Assembly (NCBI RefSeq): GCF_000698145.1
Contig: NZ_BAXB01000002.1
Span: forward strand, 1-64,000
From: Geomicrobium sp. JCM 19039
GTDB taxonomy: Bacteria; Bacillota; Bacilli; Bacillales; Marinococcaceae
Reading direction: 5' to 3'
DNA length: 64,000 nt
Position 1 is the first letter of the stretch. Every line of letters starts with the position of its first letter. Position numbers and translations under genes: made by a program. The notes under the pieces were generated by a model that searched no databases, was not told the origin of the DNA, and saw nothing but the letters and a program-made list of their open reading frames with translations. Shown piece after piece: positions 41,540 through 51,958 of the stretch.

Positions 41540-42403
41540 TTGAGGAAAGGTCAAATCGTCAAAGCAGTCGGTGGATTTTATGATGTAAAAACGAGTACAG
41601 AAGTCGTGCGCTGCCGAGCTCGTGGGTTATTTAGAAAACAAAATATTAAGCCCCTCGTCGGCGACCACGTTGAGTTTCAAGATGATTACGTGCAAAATGT
41701 CCTGCTGCGAGACAATGAAATGCATCGACCGCCTATTGCAAACGTTGACCAGGCGCTGCTCGTCGTATCCATTGTCCAACCTGCCTTGTCCTCATATTTA
41801 TTGGATCGGCTTCTTGTTCATACCGAGGCGATGGACGTCGAAGCCGTCATTGTACTTACAAAAGCTGACATCGCAAGTGAAGAAGAACTGCAACAAGCAG
41901 CGGCAATTGTGCGTCTTTATGAAGCGCTCGGGTATGAAGTCATTCAGATGTTTGACGATAACACGACAGAGAGAGTGAAAGGAGCGTTGGCAGGAAAAAC
42001 GACCGTAGTTGCCGGCCAATCAGGTGTCGGTAAGTCAACGCTTTTGAATCGTATTGACGAAAGGTTAGCCCTCACGATTGGAGAAGTGTCAAAACACCTT
42101 GCAAGGGGCAAGCATACGACGCGTCATGTGGAATTGTTACCGGTAGAAGGTGGGCAAGTTGCGGATACGCCAGGATTTAGCTCGCTTGATTTTACAGGCA
42201 TAGAACTGGACGTATTGGCCGATTGTTTTATTGAAATACATGAAACAGGCAAAGCGTGTAAGTATAGAGGCTGCACCCATCGAAAAGAAGACGGCTGTGC
42301 TGTAAAAGCAGCTGTGGAAACTGAACAGATTGCCCGTTCTCGCTACGAAAACTATATAACATTCTATACAGAAAAAGAAGAAGAAGAAAGACGGAGGTAC
42401 TAG
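41540..42403 (+). CDS. rsgA: Small ribosomal subunit biogenesis GTPase RsgA
   Basis: Circularly permuted GTPase that helps 30S maturation. OB-fold N-terminus, then G4 (LTKADI) before G1 (GQSGVGKSTLLN near residue 164) and G3 (DTPGFSS), and the zinc site CKYRGCTHRKEDGCAV near residue 245. TTG 41540 is preferred: GAGGTGG lies five bases upstream and the N-terminus MRKGQIVKAVGGFYDV aligns with the family. GTG 41531 is an in-frame alternative. 287 residues. Confidence 0.93.
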   Translation: MRKGQIVKAVGGFYDVKTSTEVVRCRARGLFRKQNIKPLVGDHVEFQDDYVQNVLLRDNEMHRPPIANVDQALLVVSIVQPALSSYLLDRLLVHTEAMDVEAVIVLTKADIASEEELQQAAAIVRLYEALGYEVIQMFDDNTTERVKGALAGKTTVVAGQSGVGKSTLLNRIDERLALTIGEVSKHLARGKHTTRHVELLPVEGGQVADTPGFSSLDFTGIELDVLADCFIEIHETGKACKYRGCTHRKEDGCAVKAAVETEQIARSRYENYITFYTEKEEEERRRY

Positions 42404-42405
42404 AC

Positions 42406-43052
42406 ATGACCTATATTGCCCCATCGATTTTATCAGCGGATTTTGCCAAACTAGGTGAAGATATTCGCGCGGTTGACAACGCAGATTTTATCCATGTGGA
42501 TGTGATGGATGGGAAGTTTGTCCCGAATATCACCATCGGTCCGATGATTTGTGAGGCGGCAAAACGTTCGACAGCGTTGCCACTTGATGTGCACTTAATG
42601 ATTGAAGATCCAGACAAATATGTAGAGGATTTTGTAAATGCAGGAGCAGACATTATTACGGTTCACGCAGAAGCGACAAAACATTTACACCGCACCATTC
42701 ATTTGATCAAAAGCTTTGGTGTCCGGGCGGGGGTTGCAATAAACCCACATACACCTGTTGACGTCGTACGCCATGTGATTCAAGATGTTGATCTCGTTCT
42801 TCTTATGACGGTAAACCCTGGGTTTGGCGGGCAACACTTTATTGATGCTGTGCTCCCGAAAATTCAAGAAGTGAAGCAGATGGCAAATGAAAAAAATGAA
42901 TCGCTTCTCATAGAAGTTGATGGAGGAGTGAATGAAGAGACGGGAAAAGCTTGTGTTCAAATGGGGCAAACATGCTCGTTGCCGGTTCCTTTATTTATAA
43001 ACAACCGAACCGAAACGAAATGATTAAAAAACTTCGTCACGCAGTAAAATAA
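42406..43052 (+). CDS. rpe: Ribulose-phosphate 3-epimerase (frameshifted)
   Basis: Interconverts ribulose 5-phosphate and xylulose 5-phosphate in the pentose phosphate pathway. TIM-barrel motifs: APSILSADFAKLGED, VDVMDGKFVPNIT, DVHLMI, TVNPGFGGQHFI and EVDGGVNEE. The frame breaks at about 42963: QMGQTCSLPVPLF should read QMGANMLVAGSFIYKQP. One missing base (in a G run) restores 215 residues. The real end is at 43052, further right than the interrupted frame. Confidence 0.94.
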
Positions 43053-43167
43053 TTTTTTTAAAAACGATGTACTATTTCCTTCTGGGTGAATATACATATA
43101 GAAGAATCCGTATGTGCCCGTCAGTAATTATTCTTCGGTAATAGCTGGCCTTCAAGGAGGAATAGTC

Positions 43168-43248
43168 ATGAAATTTTATACGATCAAGCTTCCTAAGTTT
43201 CTCGGTGGAGTTGTTCGTGCAATGCTGAACTCATTTAAAAAAGATTGA
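43168..43248 (+). CDS. spoVM: Stage V sporulation protein SpoVM (26 aa)
   Basis: A 26-residue amphipathic peptide, MKFYTIKLPKFLGGVVRAML then NSFKKD, nearly identical to B. subtilis SpoVM. It recognises the convex surface of the forespore membrane and anchors the SpoIVA coat basement layer. A perfect AAGGAGG (43154-43160) lies seven bases before the ATG. In other Bacilli thiN is found between rpe and spoVM; here only about 115 bp without a gene separate them. This peptide is direct evidence that the organism forms endospores. Confidence 0.97.
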   Translation: MKFYTIKLPKFLGGVVRAMLNSFKKD

Positions 43249-43269
43249 GCGCCACAACACCCTGGAAAG

Positions 43270-43301
43270 AAAAAAGCCTCGCGTTATGCGAGGCTTTTTT
43301 C
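43270..43301. terminator. Bidirectional terminator between spoVM and rpmB
   Basis: AAGCCTCGC and GCGAGGCTT form the stem around GTTAT, with A's on the left and T's on the right. It can serve spoVM on the plus and rpmB on the minus strand. Confidence 0.93.
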
Positions 43302-43338
43302 TTTCGTCGGTCGTAAAAAAACCGGCTGGCGACGCGGA

Positions 43339-43527
43339 TTATACGCGCTCCACCTTGCCGGCTTTCAAAGCTTTTGCAGATACATAAACTCGTTTTGGTT
43401 TACCGTCTACTAGAATACGTACTTTTTGTACGTTTGCGCCCCAACGACGTTTTGATGAGTTGTTCGCATGTGAGCGGTTATTACCGCTTGATGGTCCACG
43501 ACCCGTAACGTAACATTTACGTGCCAT
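43339..43527 (-). CDS. rpmB: 50S ribosomal protein L28
   Basis: A 62-residue L28: [32 protein letters not shown], then a basic C-terminus [11 protein letters not shown]. Only one of the four zinc cysteines of the C+ form is present, so this is the zinc-free form. Start at the second of two ATGs, with AAGGAGG at the usual distance on the minus strand. It is transcribed opposite to its neighbours, as in B. subtilis. Confidence 0.96.
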   Translation of the reverse strand: MARKCYVTGRGPSSGNNRSHANNSSKRRWGANVQKVRILVDGKPKRVYVSAKALKAGKVERV

Positions 43528-43573
43528 CATATTCCCTCCTTTACCTTAGCACTTCCCTTACTTGCACTGAAAC

Positions 43574-43603
43574 ATCTTAGCATAGATTGTGCACAAAAAT
43601 CAA
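43574..43603 (-). promoter_or_regulatory. Promoter of rpmB
   Basis: On the minus strand: TTGATT, 18 bp, TAAGAT, about 45 bases before the start codon. Confidence 0.6.
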
Positions 43604-43693
43604 TATGGTTTTCTTAACAGTCGCTTTATAAAAGTCCAGAAATATAGTAAACTGTCGATAGTTCTCATTACAGATTGACGAAAGGAGGATGCT

Positions 43694-44056
43694 ATGGCCT
43701 TAGAAATGAATTCACAACTAGGTACCATTGACATCTCTAGGGAAGTTGTTGCTACCGTTGCAGGAGGAGCAGCGACCGATTGCTACGGAATTGTAGGCAT
43801 GGCCTCTCAAAAGCAGATTAAAGACGGTATTTCCGAGCTACTAAAAAGAGATAATTTTTCTCGAGGGGTTGTCATTCGAGAAGAAAATGAAGATCTAATT
43901 ATTGATATGTACATTATTGTCAGCTACGGGACGAAGATTTCCGAGGTGGCGTATAACGTACAAACGAAAGTGAAGTATCAACTTGAAAAACTGCTCGGCT
44001 TAAATGTGGAGTCAGTCAATATTTTTGTACAGGGTGTTCGTGTTACAAACCCGTAG
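43694..44056 (+). CDS. yloU: Asp23/Gls24 family envelope-stress protein YloU
   Basis: A 120-residue Asp23/Gls24-family protein. Family features: LGTIDISREVVATVAGGAAT near residue 9, CYGIVGM, and the C-terminal VQTKVKYQLEKLLGLNV. These proteins are linked to envelope stress and often lie before fakA; a molecular role is not settled. RBS AAAGGAGG (43680-43687). Confidence 0.92.
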   Translation: MALEMNSQLGTIDISREVVATVAGGAATDCYGIVGMASQKQIKDGISELLKRDNFSRGVVIREENEDLIIDMYIIVSYGTKISEVAYNVQTKVKYQLEKLLGLNVESVNIFVQGVRVTNP

Positions 44057-44082
44057 CGTATGGATAAATGAGGTGGTATACA

Positions 44083-45746
44083 GTGTCGAATAAGATAGAC
44101 GCCAGATGCTTCTGGCCATGTTTACTGAGGGAGCAGCGTCGCTTGAAAAACATGCGAAGCGCGTCGATGCACTAAATGTATTTCCTGTGCCAGATGGTGA
44201 TACAGGAACAAATATGAGCTTGACCATTCGGTCAGGTGTCAAAGAAATGAACCAAAGCTACTCAGCTTCAGCAAGTGAAGTGGCAAAACGATTCTCGAAA
44301 GGGTTGCTTATGGGAGCAAGAGGCAATTCTGGTGTAATTTTGTCTCAACTGTTTCGTGGGTTTGCCAAAGGAATTGAGCAAAAGCAAGAACTAGACGGTA
44401 CGCATTTGGCCGATGCGTTAGACGCAGGGTAGAAACGGCGTACAAGGCGGTTATGAAGCTGTAGAAGGCACGATTCTTACGGTAGCCAAAGATGCAGCCG
44501 CAGCCGCAAAGAAAGCTGTGAAGAAGCATCGGGACGCCGAAGAGTTACTCACTATTGTCATTGAAGAAGCGAAGGCGTCTCTTAAGCGGACACCAGACTT
44601 GTTGCCAGTGCTTAAAGAAGTCGGCGTAGTTGACTCTGGTGGCCAAGGGCTCGTTTACATTTATGAAGGAATGATGGCGGCTCTACGAGGCGAAACGACC
44701 GATGATTACGCAACAGAGCAACCGACAATGGAAGAGCTCGTTACGGTCGAACACCATAATATCCAGGGCGATATGCTGCTGAAGACATCGAGTTTGGCTA
44801 CTGTACTGAAGTGATGATTCGCTTTGACGATGAGAAAGTGAAGAAGAATCCTTATGTGGAGGATGATTTCCGTAACACGTTGAGTCAATACGGAGATTCA
44901 CTACTCGTCGTAAGTGATGAGGACCTCATTAAGATTCATATTCATGCTGAGCATCCGGGCTTTGTGATGAACGAAGCGCAAAAATATGGCGACCTTACTC
45001 ACGTGAAAGTCGACAATATGAGAGATCAGCATGCTGCTCTGTCTAACGATTATGATGGACACATACCTGCCGCTGCGTCAGGTGAGCAAAAAGACTTTGC
45101 GCTCATTACCGTTGCGATGGGTAGTGGTGTCAGTGAGCTATTTAAGAGCATTGGCGTTGACGAAGTAATCGAAGGTGGACAGACGATGAATCCGAGTACT
45201 GAGCAGTTGACTCGGTCCATTGAACGTTTTAATGCGAAGCATATCTTTTTGATTCCAAATAACAGCAACATCATTATGACGGCTGAGCAAGCCGCTGAAG
45301 TGAGCGATAAAGATGTTCGCGTCATCCCAACGAAGTCTGTGCCACAAGGGTTAAGCGCTTTATTTGCGTTTAATGGCATGCAAGATGTTAATCAGAACCA
45401 AGAGGAGATGACCGACAGTATTCAACATGTCCGTAGTGGACAAGTGACGACGTCAATTCGAGACACGTCCATCGAAGGCATCGACATTAAAAAAGACGAC
45501 TACATGGGGCTTGTTGAGAATAAAATTGTTAGTGCAGGTGATCCGTTAAACGAGACACTTGTGAAAGTGACCGAGAAGATGATCGATGAAGACACGGAAA
45601 TGGTCACCATCATTAGCGGGGAAGACGCAGAACAGTCGTGTACAGATGCGCTCATTAAGCATATTGAAAGCCATCACCCAGACGTTGAGACTGAAGTGCA
45701 CGAGGGCAAACAGCCACTGTATCATTATATTATAGCTGCTGAATAG
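44083..45746 (+). CDS. fakA: Fatty acid kinase catalytic protein FakA (four frameshifts)
   Basis: DAK-type kinase (YloV) that phosphorylates fatty acids held by FakB/DegV proteins. The ATP-binding DhaL domain shows NVFPVPDGDTGTNMSLT and MGARGNSGVILSQLFRGFA; the C-terminal DegV-like half includes EDIEFGYCTEVMIRFDDEK (after frame repair) and IHIHAEHPG. Four single-base losses are evident at about 44103, 44428, 44458 and 44776; each junction reads on correctly in the next frame (for example DALDAG, then VETAYKAVMK, then VEGTILTVAKDAAA). Restored length is about 555 residues, normal. GTG start with AGGTGG upstream. Confidence 0.92.
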
Positions 45747-45765
45747 CAGGGGGGATGGTTGAACG

Positions 45766-46638
45766 ATGACACGTGTGAAGATCGTCACAGACAGTACGGC
45801 GGATATTCCTAAAGATCTTGTTGAAGAACTAGATATTACGGTTATTCCACTAAAGGTGAATTTTTCTGAGCAAGAAACGTACTTGGACGGGGAAGAACTT
45901 TCACCGGCGCAGTTTTATGAGAAGTTGGGGAAGACGAGTGTGATGCCGACAACTTCTCAGCCGTCACCTTATGACTTTGAGACGCTCTACTCAAAAATTA
46001 GCACAGATGCAGATGAAGAGACGGTCGTGTTTTCGATACACCTCTCATCCAAACTTAGCGGTACTTACCAAGCGGCGAGCATTGCAGCTGGAGAAGTTGA
46101 AGACAAGATTCGTGTTCATGTGATTGATTCTAAAAAGGCGAGTTATTCAATTGGGATTATCGTAGAGGATGTTGCTAGACTTGCTGCAACTGGAGCGAGT
46201 GCCGAACAGGTACAAGCGCGAATTGATGGGCTGCTTGAATCAACATCGGTATACTTTCTTGTCGAGACACTTGAATATCTGCAAAAAAACGGACGAATTG
46301 GAAAGGCAGCAGCACTTATCGGTTCGCTATTAAAGATGAAACCGATCTTATCACTTTCGAAAGAAGGGGAAGTGTACCCTTTTGAAAAAGTACGAGGCCG
46401 CAAGAAGGCAATTGATAAGATTGTTGAGACACTCGCTGCGGAGTATCACAATCAGCCCGTGAAGATTGGTCTTTCACATGCAGTCGCTAGTGATGTCGGT
46501 GATTCTGTTCTTGAAACCGTCTCGTCTAGGCTTAATACGGTGTCAACAGTCAAAACAGAAATTGGGGCTGTCATCGGTACACACGTAGGTCCGGGAACCA
46601 TCGCAATCATGGTGATTCCTGCAGATGAAAACAAGTAA
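45766..46638 (+). CDS. DegV-family fatty-acid-binding protein (FakB type)
   Basis: A 290-residue DegV protein. DegV/FakB proteins bind a fatty acid and present it to FakA for phosphorylation. Family motifs: IVTDSTADIPKDL at the N-terminus, PTTSQPSPYDF, IHLSSKLSGTYQAA near residue 88, KMKPILSLSKEGEV, and the C-terminal GTHVGPGTIAIMV. It follows fakA by 20 bases, so the kinase and a binding partner are likely made together. Confidence 0.92.
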   Translation: MTRVKIVTDSTADIPKDLVEELDITVIPLKVNFSEQETYLDGEELSPAQFYEKLGKTSVMPTTSQPSPYDFETLYSKISTDADEETVVFSIHLSSKLSGTYQAASIAAGEVEDKIRVHVIDSKKASYSIGIIVEDVARLAATGASAEQVQARIDGLLESTSVYFLVETLEYLQKNGRIGKAAALIGSLLKMKPILSLSKEGEVYPFEKVRGRKKAIDKIVETLAAEYHNQPVKIGLSHAVASDVGDSVLETVSSRLNTVSTVKTEIGAVIGTHVGPGTIAIMVIPADENK

Positions 46639-46662
46639 ACCTTCGGTTGAGAGGGGATTAGC

Positions 46663-47325
46663 ATGAAGTATCGGAGTGTAACCGAAATTATAGGGCCGAT
46701 TATGATCGGTCCATCTAGTTCACATACGGCGGGTGCGGCAAGAATTGGTCGGCTCGCAAGATTATTGTTTCATGAGCAACCTGAGCGCGTGAACATCCAC
46801 CTATACGGGTCGTTTGCAAAGACGTATAAAGGTCATGGAACCGATGTGGCACTCATCGGTGGATTGTTGGATTTCGACACGTTTGATGAGCGAATCCCAC
46901 AAGCGAAAGAGCTTGCAAAAGAAAGAAAGATGCGTGTCAGGTTTCATGAAGAAGATGCGATAATGGACCACCCAAACACAGTTAAGCTCCGTCTTGAGGC
47001 GAAGGAGAAATCAATGGAGCTCGTTGGGATTTCCATTGGTGGTGGGAAGATTGAAGTGGTGGAGCTTAATGGCTTTCAACTTAATCTATCAGGACATCAT
47101 CCGGCCCTTCTCATTGTGCATCAAGATCGTTACGGCGTGATTGCTAACGTCGCCAACCTTTTAGCAGCACACAAAGTAAACATTGGGCATATGGAAGTTT
47201 CACGTAAAGAAAAAGGTCGAGAAGCATTAATGGTGATCGAAATGGATCAATCCGTCACAGACGACATGATCGAATCGTTAGAACGTCTCGAACACATTAC
47301 ACAAGTAGCGAAGCTGAATGAATGA
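46663..47325 (+). CDS. sdaAB: L-serine dehydratase, beta subunit
   Basis: Beta chain (220 residues) of the iron-sulfur L-serine deaminase that turns serine into pyruvate and ammonia. The conserved GPIMIGPSSSHTAGAARIGR near residue 10 is the hallmark; an ACT domain occupies about residues 148-220. Paired with sdaAA 17 bases downstream. Confidence 0.95.
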   Translation: MKYRSVTEIIGPIMIGPSSSHTAGAARIGRLARLLFHEQPERVNIHLYGSFAKTYKGHGTDVALIGGLLDFDTFDERIPQAKELAKERKMRVRFHEEDAIMDHPNTVKLRLEAKEKSMELVGISIGGGKIEVVELNGFQLNLSGHHPALLIVHQDRYGVIANVANLLAAHKVNIGHMEVSRKEKGREALMVIEMDQSVTDDMIESLERLEHITQVAKLNE

Positions 47326-47342
47326 TATTGAGGTGATCACAT

Positions 47343-48230
47343 ATGTTTCGGAATGTAGCTGAATTGATCGAACGCACAGATCGTGACCAGATCTCGATTT
47401 CAGAGGCGATGATTCGCCAAGAAGTTGAGGTGACCGGACGAAGTCGAGAAGCGGTCTTAGGAGATATGGATGAGAAATTAAAGATCATGGAAGATGCGGC
47501 AAAGCGTGGGGTAGAAGAGGACATTCGTTCTGTGTCTGGACTCACCGGTGGTGATGGTAAGAAGCTCGAACAATACATTGCCGAAGGGAAAGGGCTAAGT
47601 GGGGACACGGTACTTCATGCCGTCAGCCGTGCGATGGCGACCAATGAAGTGAACGCCGCTATGGGCATGATTTGTGCGACGCCAACAGCAGGGTCTGCTG
47701 GGGTTGTACCCGGTACGCTTTTTAGTCTTAAGGACAAGCTAAACCCTTCAAGAGAAGCGATGCAGAGGTATTTATTAACGTCAGGTGCTTTCGGGCTTGT
47801 CGTTGCCAACAATGCATCCATTTCTGGTGCGGCAGGTGGTTGCCAAGCTGAAGTCGGTTCGGCAGCAGGTATGGCTGCTGCTGCAGCAACAGAACTTGCT
47901 GGAGGGACACCAAGGCAATCTGCTGAAGCGATGGCGATGGCGTTAAAGAATATGCTCGGTCTCGTTTGTGACCCTGTAGCTGGACTCGTAGAAGTTCCTT
48001 GTGTAAAAAGAAATGCAGCTGGAGCGGCCATTGCCATGGTAGCTGCTGACATGGCTCTAGCGGGTATTGAAAGCCGAATTCCATGTGACGAGGTCATTGA
48101 TGCAATGTACCGAATTGGCGAAAGTATGTCCGAGTCACTTAAAGAAACAGCAATGGGTGGTCTTGCCGCGACACCGACAGGTAGAGAACTTGAGACCAAA
48201 ATCTTTAATATATCGCTAGAGCGGTCGTGA
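47343..48230 (+). CDS. sdaAA: L-serine dehydratase, alpha subunit
   Basis: Alpha chain (295 residues) carrying the [4Fe-4S] cluster and active site. Conserved cysteines appear in GMICATPTAGSAG near residue 107, GGCQAEVGSA near residue 162, and CDPVAGLVEVPCVKRNA near residue 217. RBS GAGGTGA. Its stop codon overlaps the first possible recG start. Confidence 0.95.
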   Translation: MFRNVAELIERTDRDQISISEAMIRQEVEVTGRSREAVLGDMDEKLKIMEDAAKRGVEEDIRSVSGLTGGDGKKLEQYIAEGKGLSGDTVLHAVSRAMATNEVNAAMGMICATPTAGSAGVVPGTLFSLKDKLNPSREAMQRYLLTSGAFGLVVANNASISGAAGGCQAEVGSAAGMAAAAATELAGGTPRQSAEAMAMALKNMLGLVCDPVAGLVEVPCVKRNAAGAAIAMVAADMALAGIESRIPCDEVIDAMYRIGESMSESLKETAMGGLAATPTGRELETKIFNISLERS

Positions 48231-50271
48231 ATGGGATGGATCGCCACTCAGAAGTCCAGCAATTAAAAGGTGTCGGACCAGAAGCAGAAAAAGATTTGGA
48301 GCGCCTCGGCATATCCACAATTGAAGATTTGTGGTTTCACATCCCCTTTCGTTATGAAAATATCGAAATCAGACCCATTGAAGACATTGAACATAATGAA
48401 CAGGCAACCATATCCGGTGAGATGATTGGTGAGGCGCGAGTGCGCCGCTACAGTAAAGTAAAAAATATTCTTACCTTTCGATTGGACAGCGGCGGTCACG
48501 CAATAGAGGTGACTGCTTTTAATCGTGCATTCCTTAAAGGGAAACTCTCCCCAGGGATGACGATAACAGTAACCGGTAAATGGAATCGAAGCCGTGCACA
48601 AGTAACAGCCAAACACATTGAAATCGGGGAGCGTCAAGAACGCACTCCGTATGATCCGATCTATCAATTGACAGGCAAACTTACTAATCGACAATTAAAA
48701 ACATGGATTGCGGATCTTTCCCGTAATAGAGAAGTATTTCCTTTGGAGATGCTTCCTTTCTCTATTCGAGAGAAGTACAAGTTGCTTCAATCGAAGAAAC
48801 GTTAAGGCAACTGCATCAACCACAAGATGCAGAGCAGCTAAAGCATGCAAGGCGTAGGTTTATTTATGAAGAATTTTTGACGTTTCAGCTACGCATGCAC
48901 GCCTATAAGCATGCGCTAAGAAAAAGTGAATACTTAGAAGGATTACAAGATGACCAAGAACGAGTGAGCACATTTATTCGCGGGCTTCCTTTTACACTCA
49001 CCGGAGCACAAGAGCGTTCTCTACAAGAAATTCTATTTGATATGCGCAGTGGGCATCGAATGAATCGTCTCTTGCAAGGGGATGTAGGATCAGGCAAAAC
49101 GGCAGTCGCAGCCATCGCAATGTATGCTGCTGTTACTGCTGGGAAGCAAGCCGCATTAATGGTTCCAACAGAAATTCTAGCAGGTCAACATTATGAAGCT
49201 TTTAAACAGATGTTTGCGGACGATCCAGTGAATGTCTCGGTGCTCACAGGGTCAACGAAAGCGGCGGAGCGTCGCGACATCATTGAACAACTGGAAAACA
49301 AAGAAGTGGACATGATTATTGGGACGCATGCGCTCATTCAGCCAGATGTTCCAATTCCGAAGTTAGGTCTTGTCGTCACTGATGAGCAACACCGGTTTGG
49401 GGTAAAGCAACGACGCGCCCTAAAAGAAAAAGGCGACCCTGATGTTTTATTCATGACCGCAACACCTATTCCTCGAACTTTGGCGATTACGGCGTATGGT
49501 GACATGGACGTATCAAGGATCGATGAGCTACCTACAGGTCGAAAAGCAGTGGAAACGTATTGGGTGAACATGTCGTTGTTTGAGCGGGTTGTCAACTTCA
49601 TTAAGCGAGAGATTCAGAACAAACGGCAAGTGTATTTCGTTTGCCCGCTCATCGAGGAGTCAGAACAGCTCGATGTCCAAAATGCTATCGATTTGCATGC
49701 GCAGTTACAAGCAATTCTTTCAGGGGACCACGTCGGTTTGCTTCATGGACGCCTTCACAATGATGAAAAACGAGAAGTGATGGAACAATTTACATCCCAA
49801 AATTTGGATGTTCTCGTCGCGACGACAGTGATTGAAGTCGGTGTGAATGTTCCAAATGCCACGTGCATGGTCATCTATGATGCAGATCGATTTGGTCTAG
49901 CGCAGCTGCACCAGCTTCGTGGTCGCGTCGGTAGAGGTCACAACCAGTCGTATTGCATTTTGCTCGCCAACCCGTCATCAGAGACCGGGAAAGAGCGTAT
50001 GCGCATTATGACAGAAACGACAGACGGATTTGTACTTGCCGAAGAAGACTTGAAATTACGTGGACCTGGTGAATTACTCGGGAAAAAGCAAAGTGGCATG
50101 CCGAAGTTTAGGCTTGCCGATCCAGTGCACGATTACCGGGCATTAGAAACGGCTAGACAAGATGCGAAATCGCTGTTTGAATCCTCCTCTTTTTGGGAAG
50201 ACCCTGAGTACGAAGCGTTGCGAACGGACTTGGTCACTTCAGGAGCGTTGTCAGAAGACAAGCTTGATTAA
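48227..50271 (+). CDS. recG: ATP-dependent DNA helicase RecG (frameshifted)
   Basis: Branch-migrating helicase for stalled forks and Holliday junctions. The N-terminal wedge/OB domain starts QQLKGVGPEAEKDLERLGI; Walker A GDVGSGKTAVA is near residue 285 and the DEQHRFG box near residue 385; the C-terminal RGRVGRG motif is present. The frame breaks at about 48790: LLQSKKR should read LLPIEETLRQLHQPQDAEQL, one C lost from CTTCCAATCG. Restored length is about 681 residues. The start is GTG 48227 or ATG 48236; neither has a strong RBS. Confidence 0.94.
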
Positions 50272-50317
50272 CAATGGTCAACGGTTGATTTTATCTTTGG
50301 ACTGTTGCAAACTACTA

Positions 50318-50334
50318 TTAGGACCTAGTCATAG
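50318..50334. promoter_or_regulatory. Candidate FapR operator before fapR
   Basis: TTAGGACCTAGTCATAG resembles the FapR box, whose core is TTAGTACCTxGTxxTAA. It sits in the gap between recG and fapR, where Bacillus fapR is self-regulated. Malonyl-CoA would release FapR and switch on the fapR-plsX-fabD-fabG genes. The match is good in the left half and weaker in the right half. Confidence 0.6.
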
Positions 50335-50354
50335 AAATGCGGTGCTCTTTAAGG

Positions 50355-50960
50355 ATGAAAAAGCCTAAACATATTCGAAAAAGCGAACTGAAAGAAACGA
50401 TCGAAGCCGATCCATTTATTACAGATGAGGCGTTGGCGGAGCGGTTTTCTGTTAGCATTCAAACGATCCGTTTGGACCGTATGGAGCTACAAATTCCAGA
50501 ACTTCGGGAGCGAATAAAGTCTGTAGCTAAAGGCCACCACGATGACGTGAAGGCACTGACAGATGATGAAGTCATCGGTGAGGTCGTTGATTTAGAATTA
50601 GATGAAACAGCCATTTCAATTATGGAAATTACGAGTGAACAAGTATTTTCAAGAAATGGGATTGCTCGGGGTCACCATATGTTCGCCCAAGCGAATTCAC
50701 TTGCGGTGGCTATTATTAATAATGAGTTTGTCGTTACCGGCAGTGCAAAAGTTCGGTTTTCTCAGCCAGTAAAAGCAGGGGACCGTGTCATTGCTAAAGC
50801 AAAGGTAGTCAAGACGGATGACGGTTGGTCGGTCGTTGAAGTAACGAGCACAGTCGACCACTCGGTAGTGTTTTCCGGGGAGTTTATTATGTCGCGAGGA
50901 CAGGCGATTGAAATGGAAAACGTATCAAACAAGATGCGGAGAAAAGGGGATCGGCAATGA
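50355..50960 (+). CDS. fapR: Fatty-acid and phospholipid synthesis repressor FapR
   Basis: Transcription factor with an N-terminal DeoR-like helix-turn-helix ([20 protein letters not shown], then [17 protein letters not shown]) and a C-terminal hot-dog domain binding malonyl-CoA ([14 protein letters not shown] near residue 110). About 201 residues. The start is uncertain: ATG 50355 gives the usual N-terminus but only AAGG upstream; ATG 50337 is in frame and overlaps the end of the operator-like site. It overlaps plsX by four bases. Confidence 0.94.
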   Translation: MKKPKHIRKSELKETIEADPFITDEALAERFSVSIQTIRLDRMELQIPELRERIKSVAKGHHDDVKALTDDEVIGEVVDLELDETAISIMEITSEQVFSRNGIARGHHMFAQANSLAVAIINNEFVVTGSAKVRFSQPVKAGDRVIAKAKVVKTDDGWSVVEVTSTVDHSVVFSGEFIMSRGQAIEMENVSNKMRRKGDRQ

Positions 50961-51946
50961 AAATAGCGGTAGACGCCATGGGTGGAGATCATGCTCCTAA
51001 AGCACAAGTAGCGGGAGCCCTGGCTGCGGTTAAAGCGTTTGATCATATTACGATCCAACTGATCGGAAACGAAGAATTGATTAAGCCTCACCTAACAGAT
51101 CACGAAAGAATTGAAGTAAAGCATACGACCGAAGTTATCACTTCTGAAGATTCACCAACAAAAGCAGTGAGAAGAAAAAAAGAAGCGTCTATGGTGCTCG
51201 CAGTACGAGAAGTACGTGAAGGAAGAGCTAAAGCTTGCATTTCAGCGGGCAACACCGGGGCATTAATGACAGCTGGACTTTTACACGTTGGGCGTATTGA
51301 AGGGGTAGAGCGACCAGCGCTTGCACCGATGCTTCCGACGTTAGACGGTGAAGGGTTTTTGTTGCTAGACGTCGGTGCGAATGTTGATGCGCGGCCGGAA
51401 CACCTTTATCAGTATGGGGTGATGGGTGACGTTTATTTGCGACAAGTAAAAAACCGTAAAAACCCACGTATCGGGCTATTGAACGTTGGAACAGAGGAAG
51501 GCAAGGGCAATGAGTTAAGTAAAGCGACATTTGCCCGCCTACAAGAAGCCGATTTTAATTTCATTGGCAATGTAGAAGCACGAGACGTTTTAAACGGGGT
51601 TTGTGACGTCGTCGTCACGGACGGTTTTTCTGGTAACATTCTCCTGAAAACGATTGAAGGAACCGCGGAATCATTGTTCTCTATACTAAAAACTGAGCTC
51701 ACTTCTTCAACGATGAACAAGCTAGCTGCCGGAGTATTGAAGCCTTCCTTCAAAAATATTAAAGAAAAAATGAGTTATTCCCACTATGGTGGAGCTGGAC
51801 TTTTCGGACTGCGTGCTCCCGTCATTAAGGCGCACGGTTCTTCGGATCATACGGCGGTATTTCATGCCATCAGGCAAGCAATGCAAATGGTTGAAGAACA
51901 AGTACCCGGTGTGATTGAACGTGAACTAACTTCTTCAGAGGGATAG
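50957..51946 (+). CDS. plsX: Phosphate acyltransferase PlsX
   Basis: Makes acyl-phosphate from acyl-ACP for phosphatidic acid synthesis. Begins [20 protein letters not shown]; also [14 protein letters not shown] near residue 95 and [17 protein letters not shown] near residue 220. 329 residues. RBS GGGGATCGG-type within the end of fapR; tightly packed with fapR and fabD. Confidence 0.95.
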   Translation: MKIAVDAMGGDHAPKAQVAGALAAVKAFDHITIQLIGNEELIKPHLTDHERIEVKHTTEVITSEDSPTKAVRRKKEASMVLAVREVREGRAKACISAGNTGALMTAGLLHVGRIEGVERPALAPMLPTLDGEGFLLLDVGANVDARPEHLYQYGVMGDVYLRQVKNRKNPRIGLLNVGTEEGKGNELSKATFARLQEADFNFIGNVEARDVLNGVCDVVVTDGFSGNILLKTIEGTAESLFSILKTELTSSTMNKLAAGVLKPSFKNIKEKMSYSHYGGAGLFGLRAPVIKAHGSSDHTAVFHAIRQAMQMVEEQVPGVIERELTSSEG

Positions 51947-51958
51947 GGAGTGGAAACG

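Noticed and set aside
47615-48247. A 210-residue open frame opposite sdaAA
   Set aside because: It is the long antisense shadow typical of GC-rich, Ala/Gly-rich genes; sdaAA on the other strand has all family motifs.
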